Shown: piece by piece, positions 27,035 through 35,967 of the stretch | Position numbering within the stretch: position 1 is the stretch's first letter | How the letters are laid out: each line of letters opens with the position of its first letter | NCBI GenBank assembly: GCA_036259475.1 | Contig: DATABS010000013.1 | Span: forward strand, 1 to 64,000 | Origin: ZC4RG17 sp036259475 | GTDB lineage: Bacteria > Actinomycetota > Acidimicrobiia > Spongiisociales > ZC4RG35 | Reading direction: 5' to 3' | Length of the DNA: 64,000 nucleotides | Translations under genes and position numbers: made by a program | Notes under the pieces: model-generated | Seen by the model: only the letters and a program-made list of their open reading frames with translations | Database searches by the model: none | What the model was told of the DNA's origin: nothing

Positions 27035-27243
27035 CCCAGCAGTTCCACCGCGTCGGACCGATCGCACCACCGGCAGGTGACGGACTCGACTGACCGTTCT
27101 AGCACCGCCTCCTCCTCGACGGTCATCTCCCCGCCCAGGGTGTAATGCTGGAACCGGCGCCTGCGGACGGTCTCCACCACATCGAATCGAGTGCGGTTCC
27201 CGCACGCTGAGCAGAAATAGCGGGCTGGTGGTTCTGAAGTCAT
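27025..27243 (-). CDS. Small zinc-ribbon protein
   Basis: A 72-residue protein with two CxxC knuckles, CSAC at residues 11-14 and CRWC at 57-60, consistent with one zinc ribbon. The middle has the basic RRRRFQHY. Function is unknown; nucleic-acid binding is plausible. It overlaps the end of the convergent methyltransferase gene by ten bases. Confidence 0.7.
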   Translation of the reverse strand: MTSEPPARYFCSACGNRTRFDVVETVRRRRFQHYTLGGEMTVEEEAVLERSVESVTCRWCDRSDAVELLGQD

Positions 27244-27512
27244 GGGAGCGACGACATCTTACGAGCGGCACGAGCGCAGGTGGCTCTCCTGACACAGCTG
27301 TGGGTCAGGATTCTCGTTCCAAGCTTCTTACGCTCGATCTTGCTCCGGGATGAGGTCCGGTTGGATGCAGCGACGACAGCCGCTTCCCCGCTTCTTTGGA
27401 CGCCGAGGACGGCCTCATCCTTCTTTGGACCTCAGCGCCCGGAAACCGACTGCCACCGTCCAACGAACGTTTCAGCCGTCCCCTGACAACCAAAGAACTC
27501 TTCACCGTCGCT

Positions 27513-27541
27513 TGACTCGAACATATGTTCGGTCCTAGCCT
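27513..27541 (+). promoter_or_regulatory. LexA (SOS) box overlapping a promoter
   Basis: TCGAACATATGTTCGG at 27517-27532 contains a perfect 14-base palindrome and matches the actinobacterial/Gram-positive SOS consensus CGAAC-N4-GTTCG. TTGACT (27513-27518) and TAGCCT (27536-27541), 17 bases apart, form a promoter into which the box is embedded. The ATG at 27550 lies at or near the expected transcript start, so the mRNA may be leaderless. Upstream, 27244-27512 holds no gene that I can support. Confidence 0.8.
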
Positions 27542-27549
27542 CGCCGGCG

Positions 27550-29169
27550 ATGGCGCTCGCCCACCAGACCAGCTTCGACGACCTGGGGATGCCCCTGTCG
27601 GAGGTGACGTTCTGCGTGCTCGACCTCGAGACCACCGGCGGCTCGGCCGCTGCCTGCGACATCACCGAGATCGGGGCGGGCCGCTACCGGATGGGGGAGG
27701 AACTCGGGTCGTTCCAGACCCTCGTAAACCCCGGATCGGCCATCCCGCCGTTCATCACCGTCCTCACGGGGATCACCCAGACCATGGTCGTCGAAGCGCC
27801 CCCCATCGAGGCGGCGCTGCCTGCCCTACTGGAGTTCATCGGCGATGCCGTGGTCGTCGGGCACAATCTCCGCTTCGACCTTTCCTTCCTCGACACGGCT
27901 GCCCGCCGGCTGGGCTACCCGCGAGTGTCGAACCGAACGCTCGACACTGTCGCCCTTGCTCGACGACTGGTTCGTTCGGAAGTCCGCAACCTCAAGCTGG
28001 CGACGCTGGCGGCTTATTTCCGCTCCCCTGTCACACCCACCCACCGCGCCCTCGACGACGCTCGCGCCACCGCCTTCGTGCTCTGGGGGCTGCTGGAAAG
28101 GGCGGGTTCGCTGGGCGTGACTGCTTTGGAGGATCTGCTCCAGTTGCCCACTGCCCGAGGTTCGGCGCATTATCGCAAGATAAGTCTGGCGGATGATCTT
28201 CCCCGTCGCCCCGGCGTCTATATGTTCCGCGACCGCAACGGAACGGTTTTCTACGTCGGCAAGGCGACGAACCTCCGTTCCCGGGTCCGGTCGTACTTCT
28301 ACGGCGACGAGCGGCGCTCGGTCGCCAATATGATGCGCGAGCTGCGGAGCGTCGACTTTCAGGTGTGCGAGAGCCTGATCGAGGCGGAAGTGACGGAGCT
28401 GCGGCTCATCCACTCCCAGCGGCCGCGCCACAACCGTCGCTCCAAGCCGCCCAAGGCGTCGCACTTCGTCAAGCTGACCAATGAGGCGTTTCCTCGCCTG
28501 TCGCTCGTGCGCACCATTCGGGAGGACGGCGACTGTTACCTGGGGCCTTTCCGTTCCCGCCGAGGAGCCGAAACAGTGATGCTGGCGCTGTGGGATGCCG
28601 TGCCTATCCGACGCTGCACCAATCGTCCCGGCACGCGAACGACCTCCTGCGCCATGGCCCAGCTCGGTGTCGCTCTGTGCCCCTGCGACGGCAGTCTGAC
28701 GCAGGCGGAGTACGAGCCGGTGGTCACGACGCTGCGGAACGGGATCATCACCGCCCCTGAAGTGCTGCTCGATCGACTGGTCGAACGGATGGAGAGACTG
28801 GCGGCCGACCAGCGCTACGAGGACGCGGCGGCTGTACGCGATCGCCACCGAGCCCTCGCCCGGGCACTCGACAGGCGCCGGGCATGGCAAGCGATGCAGG
28901 CCGCAGGCACGATCGAGGTGGAAGGAGAAGGCGGGGAGCGGGCAGTAGTTCACCGGGGGCGTCTTCTCCATGCCTGGCGAGCCGGCTCACATCCACCGCT
29001 GATGGTGGCGCCGGCGGAGAATGAGCAACCGACCTGGCCCGTGCCACCACACGTGCTGGCTGCCGAGGAGGCCCATCTGTTGTGGAAGTGGATGACTGCC
29101 CCCGGATCCCGGCTGATCGAAGCCGCCGAGCCGCTCGCCCTGCCGGCTCGGCCGGTGATGTCGGTGTGA
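27550..29169 (+). CDS. DEDDh 3'-5' exonuclease fused to a UvrC-like GIY-YIG nuclease
   Basis: A 539-residue DNA-repair protein. Residues ~18-180 are a DnaQ-type exonuclease: the DxE motif in VLDLETTG, GHNLRFDLSFLD, and HRALDDARAT. Residues ~215-300 are a GIY-YIG nuclease domain (GVYMFRDRNGTVFYVGKATNLRSRVRSY, with the second part VNxE-like ESLIEAEVTELRLI). Residues ~410-445 resemble the UvrB-binding (UVR) segment (MERLAADQRYEDAAAVRDRH). The architecture is that of the actinobacterial Cho-like fusion proteins. The SOS box directly upstream indicates LexA control. Confidence 0.92.
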   Translation: MALAHQTSFDDLGMPLSEVTFCVLDLETTGGSAAACDITEIGAGRYRMGEELGSFQTLVNPGSAIPPFITVLTGITQTMVVEAPPIEAALPALLEFIGDAVVVGHNLRFDLSFLDTAARRLGYPRVSNRTLDTVALARRLVRSEVRNLKLATLAAYFRSPVTPTHRALDDARATAFVLWGLLERAGSLGVTALEDLLQLPTARGSAHYRKISLADDLPRRPGVYMFRDRNGTVFYVGKATNLRSRVRSYFYGDERRSVANMMRELRSVDFQVCESLIEAEVTELRLIHSQRPRHNRRSKPPKASHFVKLTNEAFPRLSLVRTIREDGDCYLGPFRSRRGAETVMLALWDAVPIRRCTNRPGTRTTSCAMAQLGVALCPCDGSLTQAEYEPVVTTLRNGIITAPEVLLDRLVERMERLAADQRYEDAAAVRDRHRALARALDRRRAWQAMQAAGTIEVEGEGGERAVVHRGRLLHAWRAGSHPPLMVAPAENEQPTWPVPPHVLAAEEAHLLWKWMTAPGSRLIEAAEPLALPARPVMSV

Positions 29170-29209
29170 GCTCTCCCTCGCCGTTTCAACCGTCTCCTAA
29201 TCTGCTCGC

Positions 29210-31198
29210 ATGCGCTTCATCATCCGGGAGGGGTCCGATCCTGTCGCCACGGCCGACGCCACCCTGCTGAAGACTCTGGGACTGCCATACGGGGGGAGCG
29301 TCGCCATCGGACGAACGCATTGCCTCGTGAAGGCCGGTCCCGTCCCCACACCCACGGCACTCCTGCTGGGGCCGAGATCCCAGGCCAACGCCGGGGTCGC
29401 CCCCGGTTCGAGCGTCGAGGTGACGCGGGCGGTTCTTGCTCACGCCGCGGTGGTGGTGCTCGATGCCGACGGGTCGCCCGAAGACCCCGGAGCCCTCGTT
29501 GCAGCCTGGCAAGGCCGGCCGGTATCGACGGGTGACCGCTTGGAACGGCCTGGGGGTGACGAGTTCCGAATCGCCGAAGTGATCCCCGGAGGCGCCGGAA
29601 CCGTGGGACCCGCCACTCGGATCGTCGGACGGGAAGACCGGCCCGATATCCGAAGCGGACAGGCGGCCAATCCGGCCCCCACGTCCGAAACGCCGGCCGT
29701 GTCGGGCACGCCGGCGATCACCTCCGATCAAGCAATGCTCGCCGGCCTAGAGCCTCAGCGCGAGCTCCTGGCCGGCTGGTTGACCCTTCTCGCCTCGCCC
29801 GGTGACCTCCCGGCCACATGGGGACTTCCTCGCGTCGCCGGCGTGTGGGTCGAGGGGCCACCAGGATGCGGGCGACCGGAACTCGTTCGAGCTGCCGCCT
29901 CCGATGTCCCCGTCCCCATCGAGGAGGTGTCCCTCGATCGTGTCTTCAAGCCCGAACGGCTTCTCGAGGTCCTCCAGGGAACGTTGACGAAGGCGGGTGA
30001 GAGGGGGGTGATCTTCGTCGACCGCGTCGAGTTGCTCACAGGCGACGACGCCCTGTCCAACTACCGCACCCAATTCGGGGCGGTGTTCCGCTGGTTTCTC
30101 GACTCGGTCGCCGAGCGGGCGGGGTTGGCGGTAGTGCTGGGCGCCGCGTTCCTCGGATCGATCGACCCCGGCCTGGTAGCCAACCCGCTGCTTCCCCGTT
30201 CTCTCTCGATTCCCCCACCCGATATCGATCGTCGCCGCCTTCTGTTCCAGGCGGCTCTCGCCGAGGTGCCCCATCAGGACATCGACTACGAGACTCTGGC
30301 CGCCCGCTCCGCCGGCTTCTCAGGCTCCGACATCGTCGGCGCAGTCCTCCACGCCTCGGCGGGTCTGGCCCGCCGGGGTGGGGTCCTGACCACCGCCGAC
30401 ATCCTGGGTGCAGTGCGGGAGACCGCTCCATCCCTCGGTTCGGCCTCGATGGGCGACATCCCGTCACACGGCTTCGACCAGGTGGCGGATCTCACAGAGG
30501 TGAAGCAGAGGTTGACCGAGGCCGTGATCTGGCCCATCACCCAGCCGGAGCGATTCCACACGCTGGGAATCGAGCCGCCCCGCGGCGTGCTGCTCCATGG
30601 GCCTCCCGGCACCGGCAAGACCTTCGTCGTGCGGGCGGTGGCGCATGAGGCCGGAGCGGCCTTCTTCCCGGTGAAAGGCGCAGAGCTGCTCGACAAGTAC
30701 GTGGGCGAGTCGGAGCGGGGGGTGCGAGACGTGTTCAGCCGAGCCCGCACCGCCGCACCCTCCATCATCTTCTTCGACGAGCTCGATGCCCTGGCACCGG
30801 TACGGGGTCGCTCGACGACGAGCGTGACGGATTCAGTGGTGGCGGCGCTCCTGACCGAGCTGGACGGGGTGAGCGAACGCGGTGAGGTGGCCGTTATCGG
30901 CGCCACCAACCGGCCCGACCTGATCGACCCAGCCCTCCTGCGAAGCGGCCGATTCGAGACCCACATCGAGCTGGGGCTTCCCGACGTCTCCGCTCGCCGC
31001 GCCCTGCTCGACATCACCGACATCCCTTTCGACGAGACCGTCGACCTCCACGACCTGGCCGAACTCACGGCCGGACTGTCCTTCGCCGATCTGACCGGCA
31101 TGCTGCGGGAGGCGGCCCTGACGGCTCTCCGGCGCGATACCTCGGCCAGCACCGTGTCCTGGAAGGATCTCGAAGCGGCCCGCCAACGGTTCTCCTGA
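29210..31198 (+). CDS. CDC48-like double AAA+ ATPase with degenerate first ATPase site
   Basis: A 662-residue protein: N-domain (~1-150) of double-psi-barrel type, linker, first AAA module (~175-400) and second AAA module (~415-655). The second is canonical: Walker A GPPGTGKT, pore-loop region DKYVGESERG, Walker B IIFFDELDA and SRH with arginine finger (NRPDLIDPALLRSGRFE). The first has GPPGCGRPE where GxxGxGKT is expected, so the Walker lysine is lost, and its Walker B reads VIFVDRVEL. D1 is likely a structural rather than hydrolytic ring. The family unfolds or segregates proteins. Confidence 0.9.
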   Translation: MRFIIREGSDPVATADATLLKTLGLPYGGSVAIGRTHCLVKAGPVPTPTALLLGPRSQANAGVAPGSSVEVTRAVLAHAAVVVLDADGSPEDPGALVAAWQGRPVSTGDRLERPGGDEFRIAEVIPGGAGTVGPATRIVGREDRPDIRSGQAANPAPTSETPAVSGTPAITSDQAMLAGLEPQRELLAGWLTLLASPGDLPATWGLPRVAGVWVEGPPGCGRPELVRAAASDVPVPIEEVSLDRVFKPERLLEVLQGTLTKAGERGVIFVDRVELLTGDDALSNYRTQFGAVFRWFLDSVAERAGLAVVLGAAFLGSIDPGLVANPLLPRSLSIPPPDIDRRRLLFQAALAEVPHQDIDYETLAARSAGFSGSDIVGAVLHASAGLARRGGVLTTADILGAVRETAPSLGSASMGDIPSHGFDQVADLTEVKQRLTEAVIWPITQPERFHTLGIEPPRGVLLHGPPGTGKTFVVRAVAHEAGAAFFPVKGAELLDKYVGESERGVRDVFSRARTAAPSIIFFDELDALAPVRGRSTTSVTDSVVAALLTELDGVSERGEVAVIGATNRPDLIDPALLRSGRFETHIELGLPDVSARRALLDITDIPFDETVDLHDLAELTAGLSFADLTGMLREAALTALRRDTSASTVSWKDLEAARQRFS

Positions 31199-31210
31199 CC
31201 AAGCCCTTTG

Positions 31211-32119
31211 TCAGGCGAGGCGGGCGACGACCGGGGCGAACGTCTCCAGCCTCTCTCCCGGGATGACGGGATAAGTGATTCGCCAGCGCTCGGCACGCTC
31301 CCGGAGGTCGTCGGCGATTTGGTCGGGGCTTCCCACCAGAAAGTGCGGTGAGGCCAGGATCGCTCGAGGGGTCGACCTCCACTGCGCCGCCAGTCGGGCC
31401 GCTCCATCCTCGCGATCGCCGACCTCGGCACCGAACGTGAGAATGTTTATCTCGAGATCCTCGAAGCGGTCACCGGCTCCGGCGCGGACCCAGGAGATCT
31501 TGTCGTCGATCAGCTCTCCCGCACGGGTGAGCTTGGCCCGCAACTCCTCGCGGGTCGTGATCTCGCCGGCGGAGATCCCCACGATGTCGGCGTGCCGTCC
31601 GGCGATGCCCAGCATGCGGCGCCCGCCTCCTCCAATGAGCAGCGTGGGGCCGTCTCCCGGCTTCGGCCGACCATCTGAGTGCACCCGGTAGTGGTCGCCT
31701 TCGAAGTCGAGGGGGTCCGGGCTCCACAGGCCCTTGAGCACGACGACCGCCTCCTCGAAGCGGTCGACCTGTATGCGCGGTGGTGGTTTGTCGATCCCGG
31801 AGGCCCGGTAATCGTTCACGTTCCATCCCGTGCCGATCCCCAATTCGAGCCGGCCTTCGCTCAACAGGTCCACTGTGGCCGCCTCCTTGGCGACGACGGC
31901 GGGATGCCGGAAGTCGTTGGCGAGGACGAGGCTTCCTACGTTTAGAGAAGTGTGCTCGGCTGCCATCGCCAGCGCCGGTAGCGGAGCGAGCTTGTCCGAG
32001 AAGTGATCGGAGATGAAGACCGTCGAATATCCCAGGTCCTCGGCCATCCGGATTTGATCGAGCCACTCACGGCGGTTGTCGGCCCGCCCGATCATGGCGC
32101 CGAAGCGAAAGGAACGCAT
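31211..32119 (-). CDS. LLM-class F420-dependent oxidoreductase
   Basis: A 302-residue luciferase-like TIM-barrel protein. FGAMIGRADNRREWLDQIRMAEDLGYSTVFISDHF and GRLELGIGTGWN are class hallmarks of F420-using actinobacterial members (each quoted segment contains the family core FISDH and GIGTGW). The substrate is unknown. It is convergent with the AAA gene and lies upstream of nothing obvious; hisA follows on the same strand after 27 bases in the opposite order of transcription. Confidence 0.85.
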   Translation of the reverse strand: MRSFRFGAMIGRADNRREWLDQIRMAEDLGYSTVFISDHFSDKLAPLPALAMAAEHTSLNVGSLVLANDFRHPAVVAKEAATVDLLSEGRLELGIGTGWNVNDYRASGIDKPPPRIQVDRFEEAVVVLKGLWSPDPLDFEGDHYRVHSDGRPKPGDGPTLLIGGGGRRMLGIAGRHADIVGISAGEITTREELRAKLTRAGELIDDKISWVRAGAGDRFEDLEINILTFGAEVGDREDGAARLAAQWRSTPRAILASPHFLVGSPDQIADDLRERAERWRITYPVIPGERLETFAPVVARLA

Positions 32120-32146
32120 CGCCTGAGGCTACATCCGCCACCGGAG

Positions 32147-32863
32147 TCAGCCACCAAATCGGCTGCGGGCCTCGGCCAGGGTGAACCGCCGGTCGTAGAG
32201 CGCCCGCCCGACGACAGCGGCTTCGCATCCAAGAGCGGCCAGCGGATCGAGGTCACTCAGCGCTCCCACCCCACCCGAGGCGATCACGGCGAATCGGCCG
32301 TCCTGGGCGACCGTTCGGGTGAGGCCGAGGTCAACCCCTTCCAGGGTCCCATCCCGACCGATTCCCGTGACGAGCACCCTGACCACTCCGGCTGCGGCTA
32401 GACCATCGAGGACTGAGGCGATCTCGCGGCCCGGGTCGAGCCAGCCGGAGCCGGTGGCCCGGCCGTTCCTCACGTCGACAGCCGCCACTACATCAGAGCC
32501 GAAACTCGCCAGCCTCTCCGGCTCCCACACGGCCGCTGTGCCCATCACGACCCGATCGGCGCCCGCCTCAAGGACGTGGCGGGCGACGGATGCGGAGCGA
32601 ATTCCGCCCCCCGCCTGGAAGACGACGCCGGCCCGGCCGAGTTTCGACCAGAGGGAGAGATCTGGCTCGCCCGAGCGGGCTCCGTCGAGGTCGACCACAT
32701 GGACCCGTTGCGCACCCTGGTCGACCCAGGAGCGAGCGGTCTCCACCGGGTCCGATCCGTATTCGGTGACACGGGCATAGTCTCCCCGGAGCAGCCGCAC
32801 GACCTTCCCGTCGAGGACATCGACGGCAGGTATGACCTCCAGGGTTTGACCGGGTGTGTTCAT
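32147..32863 (-). CDS. hisA: Phosphoribosyl isomerase, HisA/PriA type
   Basis: A 238-residue (beta/alpha)8 isomerase that converts ProFAR to PRFAR in histidine synthesis. The two catalytic Asp residues are in PAVDVLDGKVVRL and TGIGRDGTLEGVD, and phosphate loops in GGGIRS and IASGGVG. In many actinobacteria the same enzyme also serves as TrpF (PriA); whether that holds here cannot be told from motifs alone, though trpD lies elsewhere in the window without trpF. It diverges from the rest of the his operon across an 83-base promoter region. Confidence 0.9.
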   Translation of the reverse strand: MNTPGQTLEVIPAVDVLDGKVVRLLRGDYARVTEYGSDPVETARSWVDQGAQRVHVVDLDGARSGEPDLSLWSKLGRAGVVFQAGGGIRSASVARHVLEAGADRVVMGTAAVWEPERLASFGSDVVAAVDVRNGRATGSGWLDPGREIASVLDGLAAAGVVRVLVTGIGRDGTLEGVDLGLTRTVAQDGRFAVIASGGVGALSDLDPLAALGCEAAVVGRALYDRRFTLAEARSRFGG

Positions 32864-32908
32864 GCGCTAACGTTGTAGCACACTAAAACGACTCTCGCTA
32901 ATAACGCT

Positions 32909-32953
32909 GTGAGAAATGACACCGTGACAAATGACACTGGGACCAAATGACCT
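32909..32953 (+). promoter_or_regulatory. Three direct repeats in the hisA / his-operon divergent promoter
   Basis: GTGAGAAATGACACC, GTGACAAATGACACT and a third copy with one extra base repeat the core AAATGAC at 32914, 32929 and 32945, spaced 15 and 16 bases. The third includes the start codon of the TrpR-like regulator. Spacing and position suggest an operator array, perhaps for that regulator itself. Confidence 0.45.
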
Positions 32954-33249
32954 TGCAGACGAATGATTGGCGGAACGAAGACACGGCATCCCTTTTCGAG
33001 GCGGTGCTGTCGCTCCAGACAACGGACGAGGCGGCCGCCTTCTTTCGAGATCTGTGCACCTTGCGCGAGCTGAACGACCTCTCCCACCGGTGGGCGGTGG
33101 CCCGGCTCCTCGAAGAGGGCCTGCCCTACCGCGAGATTTCGGAGCGCACCGGAGCATCCACCGCGACGGTGACCCGCATCAACCAATGGCTCCAGCATGG
33201 CGCTGGGGGCTACCGCCTGGCACTGGAGCGCGCGAAAGGATCGAGATGA
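32947..33249 (+). CDS. TrpR/YerC-family transcriptional regulator
   Basis: A 100-residue helical protein. Residues ~25-70 (AAFFRDLCTLRELNDLSHRW) form the TrpR-like dimer core, and LPYREISERTGASTATVTRINQWL is the helix-turn-helix. YerC proteins often lead histidine operons. It starts within the direct-repeat array and overlaps hisG by four bases, so it is likely an autoregulated his repressor. That regulatory role is inferred. Confidence 0.85.
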   Translation: MTLQTNDWRNEDTASLFEAVLSLQTTDEAAAFFRDLCTLRELNDLSHRWAVARLLEEGLPYREISERTGASTATVTRINQWLQHGAGGYRLALERAKGSR

Positions 33250-34094
33250 CCGACACCCTCCGGCTCGCCGTGCCCAACAAGGGCCGCCTCAAGTCGCCAT
33301 CGGTCGAGCTGCTCCAGGCGGCCGGCCTCCGTTTCGAAGCCACCGATCGGGCATTGTCGGTCAGGGTCGACAACGCCGACATCGACCTGCTCTTCGTCCG
33401 CACCGAGGACGTTCCCGAGCTGGTGGCTGACGGGGTGGCCGACCTCGGGATAACCGGCGTCGACCTCCTCGCTGAGTTCGGCGAGGACCTGGAGGTCGTT
33501 CTGGAACTCGGTTACGGACGGTGCCGACTCGCCGCGGCGGTGCCCAACGCCTCCGAGCTGACCAAGGTGGAGGACTTCGCCGACAAACGGATCGCCACCG
33601 CTCACCCTGGCGTCACCGGCCGCTATTTCCTCGAACGCGACATCGACGTGACGGTGGTGCCCTTGCGCGGCTCGGTCGAAGTGGCCACGAAGCTCGGTGT
33701 GGCCGACGGAATCGTGGATCTCGTGTCTACCGGTTCGACGTTGCGGGTCAACGGCCTCAGAGAGGTCGGCACCCTGCTCGAGTCGGAAGCGATCCTGGTA
33801 TCAGGCGGACGGGGCAACGGCGCCGTCGACCGGATCGCCACCGCCATCGGATCGGTTATCCAGGCTCGCCGAAAGCGGTATCTCCTCCTCAACGCGCCGG
33901 TGGGGTCCGTCGATGCCATCGCCGCCGTCATTCCAGGCCTGACCGCACCGACCGTGATGCCTCTCGCCGGCGGTGAGATGTGCGCCATCCACTCCGTCGT
34001 GGATGCCGACGATGTGTGGCATCTGCTGCCTCGGATCGAGGAAGCCGGTGGTCAGGGAATCCTCGTGCTTCCCATCGAACAGTTGATCCCATGA
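33246..34094 (+). CDS. hisG: ATP phosphoribosyltransferase, long form
   Basis: A 282-residue enzyme that starts histidine synthesis from ATP and PRPP. The N-terminus LRLAVPNKGRL, the bilobal domain with DLGITGVDLLAE and the PRPP-binding region (IVDLVSTGSTLRVNGL) are typical. The C-terminal ACT-like domain (~210-282) makes it the long, histidine-inhibited hexameric type that needs no HisZ. ATG 33246 overlaps yerC. Confidence 0.94.
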   Translation: MTDTLRLAVPNKGRLKSPSVELLQAAGLRFEATDRALSVRVDNADIDLLFVRTEDVPELVADGVADLGITGVDLLAEFGEDLEVVLELGYGRCRLAAAVPNASELTKVEDFADKRIATAHPGVTGRYFLERDIDVTVVPLRGSVEVATKLGVADGIVDLVSTGSTLRVNGLREVGTLLESEAILVSGGRGNGAVDRIATAIGSVIQARRKRYLLLNAPVGSVDAIAAVIPGLTAPTVMPLAGGEMCAIHSVVDADDVWHLLPRIEEAGGQGILVLPIEQLIP

Positions 34095-35383
34095 CGTTGC
34101 TCACCCGTCTCGATCTGGCCTCGCTTCCACCGGACGCACGCAGCCGGATCACGCGTCGCTCCGCCGTGCCCGACCCCGACGTGCGCCGGGGAGCGGCCGA
34201 CATCTGCCAGCGAGTCCTGCGGGAAGGCGACGCCGCCGTCAGAGAGGTGGCCGGCGTGGTCGGCGGCGGCTTCCGAAGAATCAGGGACGTCGAGCTCGAT
34301 GAATCGGTCAAGGGCCTTGCCGGAGACGTCCGGGCCGCCCTCGATCAGGCCATCGCCGCGGTGGCGACCGTCCATCGAGCGCAGATTCCCGAAGACGTGA
34401 CCGTGTCGACCTTTGCGGGTGTGAACGTGACCCGGACGTGGAGCCCGCTACGCCGGGTGGGAGCATACGTCCCCGGTGGGAAGGCGGCTTATCCGTCCAC
34501 CGTCGTCATGACCGTCGTGCCCGCCCGGGTCGCTGGGGTGGATGAGATCGTCGTGGTGTCCCCGGAGGGGCCGGACGGAACCGTCCCCGGCGTCATGCTG
34601 GCCGCCTGCCGCCTGGCGGGCGCTACCGAGGTGTGGGCGATCGGAGGAGCCCAGGCGGTCGCCGCCCTCGCCTATGGCACCGAGTCGGTCGAGCCGGTCG
34701 AGAAGATCGTCGGACCCGGCAACGCCTGGGTCACGGCCGCCAAACTGGAGGTGTTCGGTACTTGTGCCATCGACCTTCCGGCCGGCCCATCGGAGGTCCT
34801 CGTCCTCGCCGACGGATCCGCCGACCCGGCCCTGGTCGCCACCGATCTCCTGTGTCAGGCCGAGCACGGCCCCGACTCGCCCGCCGTTCTGGTCACCACC
34901 GACGCCGACCTGGTGGAGGAGGTGGAGCTCCAGCTCGGCCGACTCCTTCCCGAGTTGGAGCGGGCCGACATCCTGGGCAAGGCCCTGGCCGATCACGGCC
35001 TGGCAGTCGTCGCGTCCAGCAGAGATGACGCCATCGCCTTCGCCAACGAGTACGCCGCCGAGCACGTCACTGTGGTGACCGCCGACGCCGAGACAGATGC
35101 TGCGGCTATCCGGGCCGCCGGCTCGATCTATGTTGGTCGCTGGGCACCCGAGTCGGCCGGGGACTACGCCACCGGTGCCAACCACGTGCTTCCCACCGGA
35201 GGCCTGGCCGGTGCCTGCGGCCCTCTCTCCACCGCCGACTTCGGGTCGTGGCGGCAGATCCAGCGCATCGACCGCACCGGCCTGGAAGCTCTGGTACCCA
35301 CTATCGCCGCCCTGTCCCAGGCGGAGGGGCTCACCGCTCACCGCCTGGCTGCCACCATCCGCCTCGAGGAGGACCAACCATGA
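34091..35383 (+). CDS. hisD: Histidinol dehydrogenase
   Basis: A 430-residue zinc enzyme that oxidises histidinol twice with NAD to give histidine. Motifs include YVPGGKAAYPSTVVMTVVPA, the family stretch PAGPSEVLVLAD, zinc-ligand region CQAEHGPDS and ANHVLPTGG. All expected segments are present and the length is standard. It overlaps hisG (ATGA) and is followed by hisB with a four-base overlap. Confidence 0.95.
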   Translation: MTLLTRLDLASLPPDARSRITRRSAVPDPDVRRGAADICQRVLREGDAAVREVAGVVGGGFRRIRDVELDESVKGLAGDVRAALDQAIAAVATVHRAQIPEDVTVSTFAGVNVTRTWSPLRRVGAYVPGGKAAYPSTVVMTVVPARVAGVDEIVVVSPEGPDGTVPGVMLAACRLAGATEVWAIGGAQAVAALAYGTESVEPVEKIVGPGNAWVTAAKLEVFGTCAIDLPAGPSEVLVLADGSADPALVATDLLCQAEHGPDSPAVLVTTDADLVEEVELQLGRLLPELERADILGKALADHGLAVVASSRDDAIAFANEYAAEHVTVVTADAETDAAAIRAAGSIYVGRWAPESAGDYATGANHVLPTGGLAGACGPLSTADFGSWRQIQRIDRTGLEALVPTIAALSQAEGLTAHRLAATIRLEEDQP

Positions 35384-35967
35384 ACCGCACCGCCCAGCTG
35401 AACCGGTCCACCGCCGAGACCACCGTCGACCTCAAGGTCGACCTGGACGGCCTCGGTCGGGCCAACATCGACACCGGGGTGGGTTTCTTCGACCATCTCC
35501 TCACCTCTTTCGCCACTCATGGTCTGTTCGACCTCGACGTGAAAACCGTGGGCGATCTCCACATCGACGATCATCACACGGTGGAAGACACCGCCCTCGT
35601 CCTGGGTTCGGCCTTCTCGAATGCCCTGGGCGACCGGGCCGGTATCAGCCGCTTCGGAGACGCCCGTGTGCCGATGGACGAGGCTCTGGCCGAGGCGACG
35701 ATCGACGTCTCGGGCCGTCCCTACGCCGTCATCGAACTGGCCCTGGATGCGCCCGCCCTGGGCAACCTCTCCACCCAAAACATCCCCCACGCCCTGGAGG
35801 CGTTCGCGCGTACTGCCGGGTTGACCCTTCACCTGAGGTCGCAGGGCCGGAACGATCATCATGTCGCCGAGGCGGCCATCAAGGCGCTGGCTCGGGCGCT
35901 GCGAGCCGCAGTCCAGATCGACCCGCGCAGAGGCGAATCGATTCCTTCGTCCAAGGGCGCGCTATGA
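35380..35967 (+). CDS. hisB: Imidazoleglycerol-phosphate dehydratase
   Basis: A 195-residue monofunctional IGPD. The two metal-binding His clusters are HIDDHHTVEDTA (~residues 62-73) and RNDHHVAEAAIKALARAL (~158-175). No histidinol-phosphatase domain is fused, so that step must be supplied elsewhere. hisC is also absent from this operon; the next gene is hisH. Confidence 0.95.
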   Translation: MNRTAQLNRSTAETTVDLKVDLDGLGRANIDTGVGFFDHLLTSFATHGLFDLDVKTVGDLHIDDHHTVEDTALVLGSAFSNALGDRAGISRFGDARVPMDEALAEATIDVSGRPYAVIELALDAPALGNLSTQNIPHALEAFARTAGLTLHLRSQGRNDHHVAEAAIKALARALRAAVQIDPRRGESIPSSKGAL

